NCBI GenBank assembly: GCA_009922615.1
Contig: RFVF01000021.1
Coordinates: forward strand, 1 to 64,000
Source of the DNA: Pseudomonadota bacterium
GTDB taxonomy: Bacteria > Verrucomicrobiota > Verrucomicrobiia > Limisphaerales > SXTU01
Length of the DNA: 64,000 nt
Direction of reading: 5' to 3'
This document shows, one piece after another, positions 38,436 through 47,807 of this stretch; the first letter of the stretch is position 1; every line of letters begins with the position of its first letter. Under the pieces are notes generated by a model. The model had not been told where the DNA came from. It was given only the letters and a program-made list of their open reading frames with translations, and ran no database searches. The translations under genes were made by a program, and so were the position numbers.

Positions 38436-39227
38436 ATGAACATCGTTGACCGCATCTGGAATTCCTCCCTCGGGAAGAAATACCTCATGGCCCTGACCGG
38501 TGGGGCTCTGTTCGTGTTTCTCATCGGGCATCTCGTGGGCAATCTGCAAGTGTTCGGCCCGCCGGACCTCATCAACGGCTACGCGCACTTCCTGAAGAGC
38601 AAGCCCGGCCTGCTCTGGGGCGCGCGGCTCGGCCTCCTCGCGTGCGTGGCGTTGCACATCGCCTCCGCCGTGACGCTGGCGCAGCTCAACGCGGCGGCCC
38701 GCCCGCAGCCTTACGCGACCAAGGGCGCTTATGGCGCGAGCAAGGCGTCGCAATACATGCTGCCCACGGGCGTCGTCATCGCGGCCTTCGTTGTCTATCA
38801 CCTCGCACACTTCACGGTGCTGCTGCCGGGTGTGAACGGCGTCGGCGATTTCACAAAATTGAAAACGGTTTTGCACGGCGAGGAGATTCCCGATGTCTAC
38901 GCGATGATGGTGCTGGGACTGCAAGTGCCTTGGGTTTGCGTGTTCTACCTCATCGCCCAAGCGCTGCTCTTCACGCACCTCGGACACGGACTGGCGGCGA
39001 TGTTCCAGTCGCTCGGCTTCCGCGATCATGTGTGGTGGCCGCGCATCCAGTGCTTCGCCAAGGCGGCTAGCATCGCGCTGCTCATCGGCTACAGCATCAT
39101 TCCCGTGGCGATTTGCCTGCGAGTGGTCGGCAGCGACTACGTGGAGCGGAAGAAATACGACTTGAAGGCCGCCAATTCGCAGCCTGCGCCCGCGCTTGTC
39201 GCGGTGCAGGGAAAGGAGGCCAAGTAA
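38436..39227 (+). CDS. sdhC: Succinate dehydrogenase cytochrome b subunit
   Basis: 263 residues from the ATG at 38436. Five hydrophobic helices fit the single-subunit, di-haem cytochrome b558 type found with menaquinone-linked enzymes ([61 protein letters not shown]). Several membrane His residues could be haem ligands. It anchors SdhAB and passes electrons between succinate and quinone. Its stop is one base before the sdhA start. Order is C-A-B with no separate sdhD, as in the B-type enzyme. Confidence 0.93.
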   Translation: MNIVDRIWNSSLGKKYLMALTGGALFVFLIGHLVGNLQVFGPPDLINGYAHFLKSKPGLLWGARLGLLACVALHIASAVTLAQLNAAARPQPYATKGAYGASKASQYMLPTGVVIAAFVVYHLAHFTVLLPGVNGVGDFTKLKTVLHGEEIPDVYAMMVLGLQVPWVCVFYLIAQALLFTHLGHGLAAMFQSLGFRDHVWWPRIQCFAKAASIALLIGYSIIPVAICLRVVGSDYVERKKYDLKAANSQPAPALVAVQGKEAK

Positions 39228-39228
39228 C

Positions 39229-41190
39229 ATGGCTACGCTGAATTCCAACATTCCGTCCGGCCCGCTCGCGGAGAAGTGGGAGCACCACAAGTTCTACACC
39301 AAGCTGATTAACCCGGCGAACAAGCGGAAATACAAAATCATCGTCGTCGGCGCGGGGCTGGCCGGCGCGTCCGCGTCCGCCACGCTCGCGGAGTTGGGCT
39401 ACGAGGTGCACAACTTTGTGTTCCACGACTCGCCCCGCCGGGCGCACTCGGTTGCGGCGCAGGGCGGCATTAACGCGGCGAAGAATTACCAGAACGACGG
39501 CGACTCCGTGCATCGCCTCTTCTACGACACGATCAAGGGCGGCGACTTCCGCGCCCGCGAGGCGAACGTGCATCGCTTGGCCGAAGTGTCAGTGAACATT
39601 ATCGACCAATGCGCTGCGCAGGGCGTGCCGTTCGCCCGCGAATACGGTGGCTTGCTCGACAACCGCTCCTTCGGCGGCGCGCAGGTCTCGCGCACGTTCT
39701 ACGCGCGCGGGCAGACGGGGCAGCAATTGCTTCTCGGCGCTTACTCGGCGCTGAACCGCAACATCGCCAATGGCGGCGTGAAGTCTTACACGCACGCCGA
39801 GATGCTCGACCTCGTGGTCGTGGACGGCCACGCCAAGGGCATCATCGTCCGCAATCTCCAGACCGGCGAAATCACTCGCCACAACGGCGACGCCGTGGTG
39901 CTGGCGACGGGCGGCTACGGGAACGTTTACAACCTCTCGACCTACGCGCGCGGCGCGAACGTCACGGCCAGCTGGCGCGCTTACAAGCGCGGCGCATGCT
40001 TCGGCAACCCCTGCTACACGCAGATTCACCCAACGTGCATCCCGGTGAGCGGTGACTATCAGTCGAAGCTCACGCTGATGTCCGAGTCGCTCCGCAACGA
40101 CGGCCGCGTCTGGGTGCCGAAGCGGAAGGAAGACTGCAAGAAGGCTCCGCAGGACATTGCTGAGGGCGACCGCGATTACTACTTGGAGCGGATGTATTCC
40201 GCGTTTGGCAACCTCGCCCCTCGCGACATTGCCAGCCGCGCCGCGAAGACCGTTTGCGACGAGGGTCGCGGCGTTGGCGAAACCGGGCTGGGCGTTTACC
40301 TGGACTTCTCCGCTGCCATTCAGCGGCTCGGCGAAGGCAAGGTGCGCGAGCGTTACGGCAACCTGTTCGCGATGTATCAGGAAATCACGAACGAGAACGC
40401 CTACCAAACGCCGATGCGGATTTACCCCGCCGTGCACTACACGATGGGTGGGCTGTGGGTGGACTACAACTTGATGAGCAACGTCCCCGGCCTGTTCGTG
40501 CTGGGCGAGGCGAACTTCTCCGACCACGGCGCGAACCGCCTCGGCGCGAGCGCGTTGATGCAGGGCTTGAGCGACGGCTACTTCGTGCTGCCCGCGACGA
40601 TTTCCGGCTACCTCGCCGGACAGAACCCCGGCAAGCGCCCGACGACGGACAACGGTTCGTTCAAGGAAGCCGAGGAGAACGTGCAGACGATGACGAAGCG
40701 GTTGCTCGGCAACAAAGGCAAGCGCACGCCCGACAGCTTCCACAAGGAACTCGGCAAGCTGATGTGGGAGCACTGCGGCATGGCGCGCAACGAGGCGAGC
40801 CTGCAAAAGGGCATCAAGGCCATCGGCGCGTTGCGCGAGGCCTATTGGAAGGAAGTCAACGTGCTGGGCGAATCGAACGACTGGAACCAATCGCTCGAAC
40901 GCGCCGGACGCATCGCGGACTTCATCGAGCTGGGCGAGCTGATGTGCCGCGACGCGCTTATGCGCGAGGAGAGCTGCGGCGGCCATTTCCGCGAGGAGTA
41001 TCAATACACGCCTGACGACCCTGAGACGAAGCAGGGCCTCGTGAACCCCGGCGACGTGAAGCGTCGCGACGACCAGTTCGCCTTCGTGGCCGGCTGGGAA
41101 TACGCCGGCGCACCGGACAAAGCGCCCATCCTAAACAAGGAGCCGCTGGTGTATGAAGAAGTGAAGATGAGCACCCGCTCCTACAAGTAA
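39229..41190 (+). CDS. sdhA: Succinate dehydrogenase flavoprotein subunit
   Basis: 653 residues from the ATG at 39229, preceded by a strong Shine-Dalgarno (aaaggagg). It has an FAD-binding [17 protein letters not shown], the His for covalent FAD in [18 protein letters not shown], and the substrate-site segment [17 protein letters not shown]. The capping and helical domains follow; the usual C-terminal [13 protein letters not shown] lies near residue 590. It oxidises succinate to fumarate, or the reverse, at the cytoplasmic face. The length (about 650) matches the B-type branch with one cytochrome subunit. Confidence 0.95.
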   Translation: MATLNSNIPSGPLAEKWEHHKFYTKLINPANKRKYKIIVVGAGLAGASASATLAELGYEVHNFVFHDSPRRAHSVAAQGGINAAKNYQNDGDSVHRLFYDTIKGGDFRAREANVHRLAEVSVNIIDQCAAQGVPFAREYGGLLDNRSFGGAQVSRTFYARGQTGQQLLLGAYSALNRNIANGGVKSYTHAEMLDLVVVDGHAKGIIVRNLQTGEITRHNGDAVVLATGGYGNVYNLSTYARGANVTASWRAYKRGACFGNPCYTQIHPTCIPVSGDYQSKLTLMSESLRNDGRVWVPKRKEDCKKAPQDIAEGDRDYYLERMYSAFGNLAPRDIASRAAKTVCDEGRGVGETGLGVYLDFSAAIQRLGEGKVRERYGNLFAMYQEITNENAYQTPMRIYPAVHYTMGGLWVDYNLMSNVPGLFVLGEANFSDHGANRLGASALMQGLSDGYFVLPATISGYLAGQNPGKRPTTDNGSFKEAEENVQTMTKRLLGNKGKRTPDSFHKELGKLMWEHCGMARNEASLQKGIKAIGALREAYWKEVNVLGESNDWNQSLERAGRIADFIELGELMCRDALMREESCGGHFREEYQYTPDDPETKQGLVNPGDVKRRDDQFAFVAGWEYAGAPDKAPILNKEPLVYEEVKMSTRSYK

Positions 41191-41220
41191 GCCGCAAACC
41201 CTTCAACGATTTAAGACGCG

Positions 41221-41997
41221 ATGAAAGTTACGCTCAAAGTTTGGCGGCAGAAAAACCGGAACACTCCCGGCTCGTTTAAAACCTACGAGTCACCCGAGCT
41301 GAACGAGAACATGTCGTTCCTCGAGATGCTCGACGTGGTCAACGAAGCGCTCGCCAATCGCGGCGAGGAGCCCATTGCCTTCGACCACGATTGTCGCGAA
41401 GGCATCTGTGGCACCTGCTCGCTGGTCATTGATGGCAAGCCGCACGGCCCGCACAAGGGAATCGCAACTTGCCAGACCTACATGCGGAGCTTCAAGGACG
41501 GCGACGAGATTGTTGTCGAGCCGTTCCGCGCGAAGGCCTTTCCGCTCATCAAGGATCTCGTTTGCGACCGCAAGGCGTTCGACCGCATCCAGCACGCCGG
41601 TGGCTTCATCACCGTCCGCACCGGAGCCGCGCCGGACGCGAACTCGATTCCCGTGCCGAAGGAAAATGCCGACCTCGCGATGGACGCGGCGCAATGCATC
41701 GGCTGCGGTGCGTGCGTGGCAGCCTGCAAGAACGCGAGCGCGATGCTCTTTGTGTCCGCGAAAATCTCTCACCTCGGCCTCATGCCGCAGGGCCAGCCCG
41801 AGCGCTACAAGCGCGCCAAGGCGATGGTGGACCAGATGGACGCCGAAGGTTTCGGCGCCTGCACCGTGACCGGCTCTTGCGAGGCGGTCTGCCCGAAGGA
41901 AATCTCCCTCGACTTCATCGCCCGAATGAACCGCGACTACGGCGTGGCACTACTCAAGGGCGACCCGAAGGCCATCAAGGGTGGCGGCGCGGGCTAA
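41221..41997 (+). CDS. sdhB: Succinate dehydrogenase iron-sulfur subunit
   Basis: A 258-residue protein. The N-terminal ferredoxin domain holds the [2Fe-2S] motif CREGICGTC with a later Cys. The C-terminal domain carries [11 protein letters not shown] for the [4Fe-4S] cluster and [12 protein letters not shown] for the [3Fe-4S] cluster. Electrons pass from SdhA FAD through these clusters to SdhC haem and quinone. It begins 30 bases after sdhA. The stop lies 15 bases from the convergent LysR gene, with no clear terminator. Confidence 0.95.
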   Translation: MKVTLKVWRQKNRNTPGSFKTYESPELNENMSFLEMLDVVNEALANRGEEPIAFDHDCREGICGTCSLVIDGKPHGPHKGIATCQTYMRSFKDGDEIVVEPFRAKAFPLIKDLVCDRKAFDRIQHAGGFITVRTGAAPDANSIPVPKENADLAMDAAQCIGCGACVAACKNASAMLFVSAKISHLGLMPQGQPERYKRAKAMVDQMDAEGFGACTVTGSCEAVCPKEISLDFIARMNRDYGVALLKGDPKAIKGGGAG

Positions 41998-42012
41998 ACG
42001 CTGATTCCCGGC

Positions 42013-42891
42013 TTACGACACCAGCAACTTCGCGCGTTGGCGCACTTCCTCGATCAATGCCAGCGCCACAGGGGGCAGGTTCGGATGACGCAGCACGGCG
42101 ATGGTGATGGGCTTGACTCCCTCCAGCGGCAAGGCCCGCATGTGTTTGTCGAGCGGCATGCCGGGGATCGCCACCGTGAGGCCGAGGCCAAAGCCGCACG
42201 CGGCATAGGTCTTCACCAGTTCCAGGGAATTCACCTCCATACCGGGCGGCCAGACCACGCCGCGTTTGGCAAGGAAGTCCTGGAAGTTTTTGGTGATGGT
42301 CTCACTGGCTGGCGGGCTGATGAGTGTCTGGTCGATGCGGTCCCGCTTGAGCAATTCCTCCACGCACTTGATTTTCATCGCCTTGGGCACGATGAGCACC
42401 ACGGGCAGTTCCAGCAACGCCTCGGTCTGCACTCCGGCGGGCGGCGTCCCGTCGAACACCGTCACTGCCAAGTCCACTTCATGGCCAGCGAGCCAGGCCT
42501 CGATTTGGGGTTGCACGCCCTCGCGCAACAGCACCTTAAGCTTTGGAAACTTGGGCCGCAGCCGTTGCAGCATTTCCGGCAGGTGATCGCGTAGGATGAT
42601 CGTGGACGCGGCCAAGCGCACCACCTGCGTCGCGCCGCCCCGCACTTTTTCCTCGATGCCGTCCAGCCCCTCGAAGAAGGGCTTGATGAAGTGGTAAAGC
42701 TCCTCGCCCGCGTGCGTGAGGGCAAAGGGACGCCGCTGGAAGAGCGGGCCTCCGAGCCGGTCCTCCAGTTCGAGAATTTGCCCGCTGATGGCCGGTTGCT
42801 GGATGCCGTAGGGCATGTTGCGGGCTGCTGCGCTGACGCCTTCGTATTTGGCGACATAGTAGAAAAGTTCGAGATGGTGGATGTTCAGCAT
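42013..42891 (-). CDS. LysR-family transcriptional regulator
   Basis: About 292 residues from the ATG at 42891, the usual LysR start (MLNIHHLELFYYVAKYEGVS); the track start at 42975 adds 28 non-conserved residues. The winged helix-turn-helix covers about 1-62 (ISGQILELEDRLGGPLFQRR). The effector domain follows (PKLKVLLREGVQPQIEAWLAG; DLAVTVFDG). The helix-turn-helix has an unusual NMPYGIQQPAISGQI stretch. It is convergent with sdhB and divergent from the prepilin gene, with about 190 bases between. The target is unknown. Confidence 0.88.
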   Translation of the reverse strand: MLNIHHLELFYYVAKYEGVSAAARNMPYGIQQPAISGQILELEDRLGGPLFQRRPFALTHAGEELYHFIKPFFEGLDGIEEKVRGGATQVVRLAASTIILRDHLPEMLQRLRPKFPKLKVLLREGVQPQIEAWLAGHEVDLAVTVFDGTPPAGVQTEALLELPVVLIVPKAMKIKCVEELLKRDRIDQTLISPPASETITKNFQDFLAKRGVVWPPGMEVNSLELVKTYAACGFGLGLTVAIPGMPLDKHMRALPLEGVKPITIAVLRHPNLPPVALALIEEVRQRAKLLVS

Positions 42892-43081
42892 GGCGTGGCG
42901 AAGTTGGAGAAATTGGAGCGCAAAGATGCCAGCGGTGCAAGCGTGCAGCGCCATTCCGGCGGGGCCGAAAAGCACAACCAGTGGGGAGACTTTGCGGCTC
43001 GGAAACCCTTGTATCGAGGCGGGAAACAGTTTGCAAACGGGCTTGGAATGCTTACTTTGAATCCGACCCTACGCCCTGCGT

Positions 43082-43891
43082 ATGAAACCGACTGATGCTT
43101 CGTCCCGCTCGCCCCAAGAGGGCTTTACCTTGATTGAATTGCTGGTTGTGATCGCGATCATCGCGATTCTGGCGGGAATGCTGTTGCCCGCGTTGAGCAA
43201 GGCTAAACAAAAGGCTATGGCTACCCAATGTCTCAATGGCATGAAGCAGTTGCAGCTCGCTTGGAAGGTGTATGCCGGTGATCAAGATGATCGTTTGGTA
43301 TCAAGCCGCGGTGGGATTGCATTGGCTGCTGCTAATCAGGCCTGGTGCACTGGTTGGATGCAGCCGGGGGCGGGCTATACTGCCACGGCTGAAACGAACA
43401 CGGCGTTTTTCATGAATGCGCTGCTGGGAACTTACGCTGGCAATGCCAAAATCTTCCGATGTCCCGCAGATAAATTTATTTATCGACCATCCACCTACAC
43501 AGAGCCCTATTGTCGGAGCGTGTCCATGAACATGTGGATGGCTTGGGATGGAGCAGCGGGCTCGCTTGTAGGAGCTGGAAAGAACTACAAGCGGGAGATT
43601 GAGATCAGCACGCCAAGTTCTCGGTTCGTTTTCATCAACGAAAACCCAAACTCGATTGAAGATGGGACATTCCGGTTGAACTTTGACCCCACTTTCGGAA
43701 ATCCCCCGCCGATAGTTTTTGAGAACGCTCCCTCGGCTATGCACAACAACGGCACTAGTCTGAGCTTTGCTGACGGTCACGCGGAATTGCATCGATGGAC
43801 CAGCGTTACAATAGTGAATAGCATCTCCATCGCAGCCAACAACTCGATTGACGTGATGTGGTTAAAGGATCAGGCGACCGACTATAAATGA
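43082..43891 (+). CDS. Prepilin-like protein with H-X9-DG C-terminus (first of a pair)
   Basis: A 269-residue protein. A type IV prepilin leader ([26 protein letters not shown]) has the cleavage Gly and the +5 Glu. The globular domain ends with the H-X9-DG motif ([13 protein letters not shown]). Such proteins are abundant in Planctomycetota and Verrucomicrobiota, where pseudopilin-like subunits are exported and processed by PilD-type peptidase; most have no assigned function. The ATG at 43082 gives a short basic leader. A second, similar gene follows after four bases. No secretion-machine genes are nearby. Confidence 0.9.
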   Translation: MKPTDASSRSPQEGFTLIELLVVIAIIAILAGMLLPALSKAKQKAMATQCLNGMKQLQLAWKVYAGDQDDRLVSSRGGIALAAANQAWCTGWMQPGAGYTATAETNTAFFMNALLGTYAGNAKIFRCPADKFIYRPSTYTEPYCRSVSMNMWMAWDGAAGSLVGAGKNYKREIEISTPSSRFVFINENPNSIEDGTFRLNFDPTFGNPPPIVFENAPSAMHNNGTSLSFADGHAELHRWTSVTIVNSISIAANNSIDVMWLKDQATDYK

Positions 43892-43895
43892 GCGT

Positions 43896-44693
43896 ATGGC
43901 AGTTGTAAAAAAGATCACCTCAGCCGCATTCACTCTGATCGAGCTGCTCGTGGTGATCGCGATCATTGCGATCCTGGCGGGGATGCTGCTGCCGGCGCTA
44001 GCCAAGGCGAAGGACAAAGCTTCTGTGGCGAGGTGTTTGTCGAATAACAAGCAGCTCCAGCTCGCTTGGGCCGTGTATGGCGATGATTTTGACGGCCGCA
44101 TACCCAACGGTGGAAATGGAGGCACCGTCAACCCCGTCAACACTTGGTGCGCTGGATGGATGCGTCCCGGTGGAGGTGTCTACACTGCGGGTGATGAAAC
44201 CAACACCACTTTTTTCATGAACGGCCAGATGGGCAAATATGCCGGGAACGCCGGTATTTTCAAATGCCCCGGGGACAAGTTCAAGTATCCAGGCACGGTG
44301 GACACTTATTGCCGCAGCGTTTCCATGAACAATTTCATGAACGGCGGCGGTTTCCCAGCCGGCACCACCTACAAGAACTACAAGCGGGCCTCGGAGATAT
44401 CGAATCCGGCGGACAAGTATGTGTTCATCCATGAGGATCCCAACACCATCGACGATGGGTATTTCAAGATGGACATGACTACGCCGACGGCTTGGGCGGC
44501 AGACAACTGGCCCGCCGCGATCCACAATGGCTCGACGGCATTCGGCTGGTGTGACGGCCACGTGGAGACGCACAAATGGCGGAACGTGCGATTGTCCACT
44601 GGTTCGGCAATTCCCAATGTGTTACGGTTGGATACCTCAGTCAGCGGCCCCGGCACCGATATTGACTGGCTGAAGAGCCACACCACCGAGTAG
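43896..44693 (+). CDS. Prepilin-like protein with H-X9-DG C-terminus (second of a pair)
   Basis: A 265-residue protein. The prepilin leader is [22 protein letters not shown] and the C-terminal motif is [13 protein letters not shown]. Much of the central domain matches the upstream gene ([20 protein letters not shown] vs [20 protein letters not shown]), so this is a tandem duplication. It begins four bases after the previous stop and is followed by a terminator. The protein is expected in the inner membrane or a pilus-like fibre. Function not known. Confidence 0.9.
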   Translation: MAVVKKITSAAFTLIELLVVIAIIAILAGMLLPALAKAKDKASVARCLSNNKQLQLAWAVYGDDFDGRIPNGGNGGTVNPVNTWCAGWMRPGGGVYTAGDETNTTFFMNGQMGKYAGNAGIFKCPGDKFKYPGTVDTYCRSVSMNNFMNGGGFPAGTTYKNYKRASEISNPADKYVFIHEDPNTIDDGYFKMDMTTPTAWAADNWPAAIHNGSTAFGWCDGHVETHKWRNVRLSTGSAIPNVLRLDTSVSGPGTDIDWLKSHTTE

Positions 44694-44712
44694 CACATTC
44701 GCCTTTCCCCAC

Positions 44713-44744
44713 CGGCGCGCAGTGCCTAAGCTGCGCGCCGTTTT
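44713..44744 (+). terminator. Rho-independent terminator between the prepilin pair and miaB
   Basis: A perfect ten-base-pair stem (cggcgcgcag / ctgcgcgccg) with an eight-base loop and a TTTT tail. The miaB ATG follows only seven bases later, so the hairpin occupies the region where a promoter and ribosome binding site would be expected. Confidence 0.8.
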
Positions 44745-44750
44745 GCTTTC

Positions 44751-46109
44751 ATGCCCAGTGTCTTTCTCAAGACCTACGGTTGCCAGATGAACGAGCGCGA
44801 CAGCGAGGCTGTCGCCGCCCAGCTCGTCGCCAAGGGCTATGCCCTCGCCGCCTCGGAGGCCGTCGCGGATGTCGTGTTGCTCAACACGTGCAGCGTGCGC
44901 GACAACGCGGAGCAGAAGGCCCTCAGCAAGATGGAGAACCTCGCCGGGCAGTTCCGCAAGCAACGCCCCGGCGTGTTGCTGGGCTTCCTCGGCTGCATGG
45001 CGCAGAGCCGGGGCCGGGAATTGATCGATCAACTTCCCGATGTGGACCTCGTCGTCGGCACGCAGAAGTTCCATCGCGTGGCCGACTACGTGGATGACCT
45101 GCTCGCGGGCCGGCGCGACAAGATCGTGGACACCGAGGAAGAACGCGGCAGCGAGGCGACGATCAAGGAGCACCTGCTCAACGGTGCGGCCAAGGCGAAG
45201 GCCGTCACGGCGTTCGTCAGCATCATGCAGGGCTGCAATCAATACTGCACGTTCTGCATCGTGCCCTACACGCGCGGCTTGGAGCGCAGCCGGATGATTG
45301 AAGACATCGTTGCCGAGTGCCGTGAACTGGTGGCACGCGGGGTGAAGGAGATCACCTTGCTTGGCCAGATCGTCACGAGTTTCGGCAAGCGCGATATTCC
45401 TGAGCGAGAAGGCAAATCCGCTTTCGTCCAGCTCCTGGACGCCGTTCACGCCATCGAGGGCTTGGAGCGTATCCGCTTCACCTCGCCGCATCCCAAGGGC
45501 TACGGGCCGGATTTGGTCGAGGCCTACGCGCGCCTGCCCAAGCTCGTCGAGAGCGCGCACCTGCCCGTGCAATCCGGCAGCGATCGCGTGCTCAAGCTGA
45601 TGCATCGCGGTTACACGCGTGCGCGCTTCCTCGAAATCATCCGCCAGCTCCGCGCGGTGCATCCCGAGATGGGCCTCACCACGGACATCATCGTCGGCTT
45701 TCCGGGCGAGACGGACGCAGACTTCGCGGAGACCCTGTCGCTCGCGCGCGAGGTCGAGTTTGACAACGCCTTCGTTTTCAAATACTCGCCGCGTCGGGAC
45801 ACGCCGGCCGCCGCGATGCCCAACCAACTGCCCGAGGAACTCATCGAAGCCCGGCACGCGCAGCTCCTCGCCGTCATCAACGAAATCGCCGAGCGCAAAA
45901 ACAAGGCGTGCGAAGGCCGCGTGCTCCAAATTCTCGTGGAAGGGCCGAGCCGCAAGAATGCCGCGCGCCTCGAAGGTCGCACGCGTGCCAACAAGATCGT
46001 CGTCTTCGAGGGGAGCGAGCGACACATCGGGCAGCTTATGGACGTGAAGATCACCCATGCCGCGCCCTTCACGCTTTACGGCGACCCGGCGATCTTGAAC
46101 CTCAATTGA
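44751..46109 (+). CDS. miaB: tRNA-2-methylthio-N6-dimethylallyladenosine synthase
   Basis: A 452-residue radical SAM enzyme that adds the 2-methylthio group to i6A37 of tRNA. The N-terminal UPF0004 domain shows KTYGCQMNERDSE, LNTCSVRDNAEQKA and FLGCMAQ, whose Cys residues bind the auxiliary cluster. The radical SAM motif is GCNQYCTFCIVPYTRG, and a TRAM domain ends the protein. The ATG at 44751 gives a normal N-terminus but lies immediately after a terminator hairpin with no visible Shine-Dalgarno. Downstream is a long inverted repeat. Identification is strong. Confidence 0.95.
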   Translation: MPSVFLKTYGCQMNERDSEAVAAQLVAKGYALAASEAVADVVLLNTCSVRDNAEQKALSKMENLAGQFRKQRPGVLLGFLGCMAQSRGRELIDQLPDVDLVVGTQKFHRVADYVDDLLAGRRDKIVDTEEERGSEATIKEHLLNGAAKAKAVTAFVSIMQGCNQYCTFCIVPYTRGLERSRMIEDIVAECRELVARGVKEITLLGQIVTSFGKRDIPEREGKSAFVQLLDAVHAIEGLERIRFTSPHPKGYGPDLVEAYARLPKLVESAHLPVQSGSDRVLKLMHRGYTRARFLEIIRQLRAVHPEMGLTTDIIVGFPGETDADFAETLSLAREVEFDNAFVFKYSPRRDTPAAAMPNQLPEELIEARHAQLLAVINEIAERKNKACEGRVLQILVEGPSRKNAARLEGRTRANKIVVFEGSERHIGQLMDVKITHAAPFTLYGDPAILNLN

Positions 46110-46116
46110 TGCTTCA

Positions 46117-46260
46117 GCCACAGATGGACACAGATACAACACAGATCAGGCAGGAATTTTGCCATTCGATTCGTGCCCGCCAAGACGCGTCGCCCAGACT
46201 CGCCTTCGTATTGGTCATCCGCCATTCTTCATCTGTGTTGTATCTGTGTTCATCTGTGGC
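46117..46260. repeat. Long inverted-repeat element, copy 2
   Basis: The left arm (46117-46146, beginning gccacagatggacacagata) and the right arm (46231-46260, ending gtgttcatctgtggc) match over 30 bases with one mismatch, separated by 84 bases. The ends are the same as the copy at 3245-3320. It fills the gap between miaB and the next gene. Non-coding; the short ORFs across it are artefacts. Confidence 0.85.
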
Positions 46261-46269
46261 AAAAACGAC

Positions 46270-46812
46270 ATGACCCTTTCCACTCTTTGCCTCGCGCTCG
46301 GTGTTGGTGTGGCCGTGCCCAATGTTTACGGGCTGATGAACCCCGCCGCCTTCCGCGCCCACGTGCGTGGGTTCGCGCGCAACACCGGTTACGGCTACGT
46401 GCTCATGGCCATCGCGACTGCGTGGTTTTTGCTGCATGTGCGCGACGAGAACATCGCGGACTTCGCGTCGTTCAAGCCCCTGATGTATGCCGGCTTCGGT
46501 CTGCTGGGAGTGGGCACCTGCCTTTACTTGAAGGATTTTCTCGCGGTGCGCGGCCTCGCGCTGGTGTTGATGCTCGTCGCGAAGTTCGTGCTGGATACGC
46601 AGCGCTGGCACGACTCGCACTGGCGCTGGGTGCTGGGCGTGTGGGCCTACGTGTGGATCGTGGCGGGCATCTGGTTCACCGTGGCGCCGTGGCGCTGCCG
46701 GGATTTCTTCGCGTGGAAAACGGAGACGGACGCGCGGCTGAAGGTCGGTTGCGCACTGCACCTCGCGCTGGGCCTGCTGGTGGCGGTGCTGGGGTTGACG
46801 GTCTTCAAATAG
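46270..46812 (+). CDS. Small polytopic membrane protein
   Basis: 180 residues from the ATG at 46270; the longer track ORF runs through the inverted repeat. Five or six hydrophobic helices are visible (LCLALGVGVAVPNVYGLMN; GYVLMAIATAWFLLHV; GFGLLGVGTCLYL; LALGLLVAVLGLTVF). The family is not recognised. It is 11 bases upstream of a family 9 glycosyltransferase and could be co-transcribed with it, so a role in envelope-glycan biosynthesis is possible but unsupported. High hydrophobicity and consistent frame support a real gene. Confidence 0.75.
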   Translation: MTLSTLCLALGVGVAVPNVYGLMNPAAFRAHVRGFARNTGYGYVLMAIATAWFLLHVRDENIADFASFKPLMYAGFGLLGVGTCLYLKDFLAVRGLALVLMLVAKFVLDTQRWHDSHWRWVLGVWAYVWIVAGIWFTVAPWRCRDFFAWKTETDARLKVGCALHLALGLLVAVLGLTVFK

Positions 46813-46823
46813 CGGACTGCCGC

Positions 46824-47750
46824 GTGCGCTCTCAAGGCAAAATTCTGGTCATTCGCGGTGGCGCGATTGGCGATTTTGTCCTGACCCTCCCCGTGCTTCA
46901 GGCGCTCCGCCGGCAGTTTCCTGGCACGCACCTCGAAGTCCTCGGCTACCCGCACATCGCCTCGCTCGCGTTGCACGGCGGCCTCGCCGATGCGGTTCGG
47001 CCCATCGAGGCGCGCGCGCTGGCCGGCTTCTTCGCCGACATGGGTGATCTCGATGATGCGACGGGGCAATACTTCGCGGGCTTTCATTTGATCGTTTCCT
47101 ATCTTTACGACCCGGATGGCTTCTTCGCGGAGAATGTGAAGGCTTGCTCGAAGGCGCAATTCATCGCCGGCCCGCATCGGCCGGATGAAGCGAAAGGCGT
47201 TCATGCCACCGAGGTTTTTCTCCGTCCGCTGGAACGGCTCGCGATCTTCGAGGCCGATCCGGTGCCAAGTTTGCGCATCGTCGGTGAAGCTCCGTCGCCC
47301 GCGCCGACGCTCGCCGTTCACCCCGGCAGTGGCAGTGAGAAGAAGAATTGGTCGCCACCGCACTGGAGCAAATTTCTCGCACACGTCATGTCCGCTACGG
47401 ATTGGAATGTCTTGCTGGTGGGCGGTGAAGCAGAAGGCAGTCGCGTGCAGGCGCTGGCGGAAGCATTGCCCTCCAGCCGGGTGACGGTGATGCAGAGTCA
47501 GCCGCTGGCCGAGGTCGCCAAACGGCTGCGGCATTGCCTTGGTTTCGTCGGGCATGATTCGGGGATCACGCATCTTGCGGCCGCCGTCGGTCTCACGGGG
47601 TTGGCGTTGTGGGCGGATACGAGCGAAGCCGTTTGGCATCCACGCAGTCCCGCTTTTCGCGTTTTGCGCAGTGCCGACGGGTTGGCTCATCTCTCGCCGG
47701 AGACGGCTTTCAACGTGCTGAAGAACGTGCTCTCGGTCCGCCCTTCCTAG
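46824..47750 (+). CDS. Glycosyltransferase family 9 (heptosyltransferase-like)
   Basis: 308 residues from a GTG at 46824; the track start at 46173 is false because it crosses the repeat and the upstream gene. The N-terminus ILVIRGGAIGDFVLTLPVLQAL is the classic family 9 start. The C-terminal Rossmann domain contains LAVHPGSGSEKKNWSPPHW and FVGHDSGITHLAAAVG, the donor-binding signatures seen in ADP-heptose:LPS heptosyltransferases. It probably transfers a sugar in lipopolysaccharide or exopolysaccharide assembly, consistent with kdsD elsewhere in the window. Exact donor unknown. Confidence 0.88.
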   Translation: MRSQGKILVIRGGAIGDFVLTLPVLQALRRQFPGTHLEVLGYPHIASLALHGGLADAVRPIEARALAGFFADMGDLDDATGQYFAGFHLIVSYLYDPDGFFAENVKACSKAQFIAGPHRPDEAKGVHATEVFLRPLERLAIFEADPVPSLRIVGEAPSPAPTLAVHPGSGSEKKNWSPPHWSKFLAHVMSATDWNVLLVGGEAEGSRVQALAEALPSSRVTVMQSQPLAEVAKRLRHCLGFVGHDSGITHLAAAVGLTGLALWADTSEAVWHPRSPAFRVLRSADGLAHLSPETAFNVLKNVLSVRPS

Positions 47751-47780
47751 TGGCACGCTTCAGCATGCGCTACAACTTCT

Positions 47781-47807
47781 GTAGACGCAACCTGAAGGTC
47801 GCGACTA
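47781..47807. repeat. Imperfect palindrome between convergent genes
   Basis: gtagacgcaacct / aggtcgcgactac pair with two mismatches. The element overlaps the uvrB stop and lies in the 54-base convergent gap. REP-like; it may also act as a transcript-end hairpin. No T run. Confidence 0.4.
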
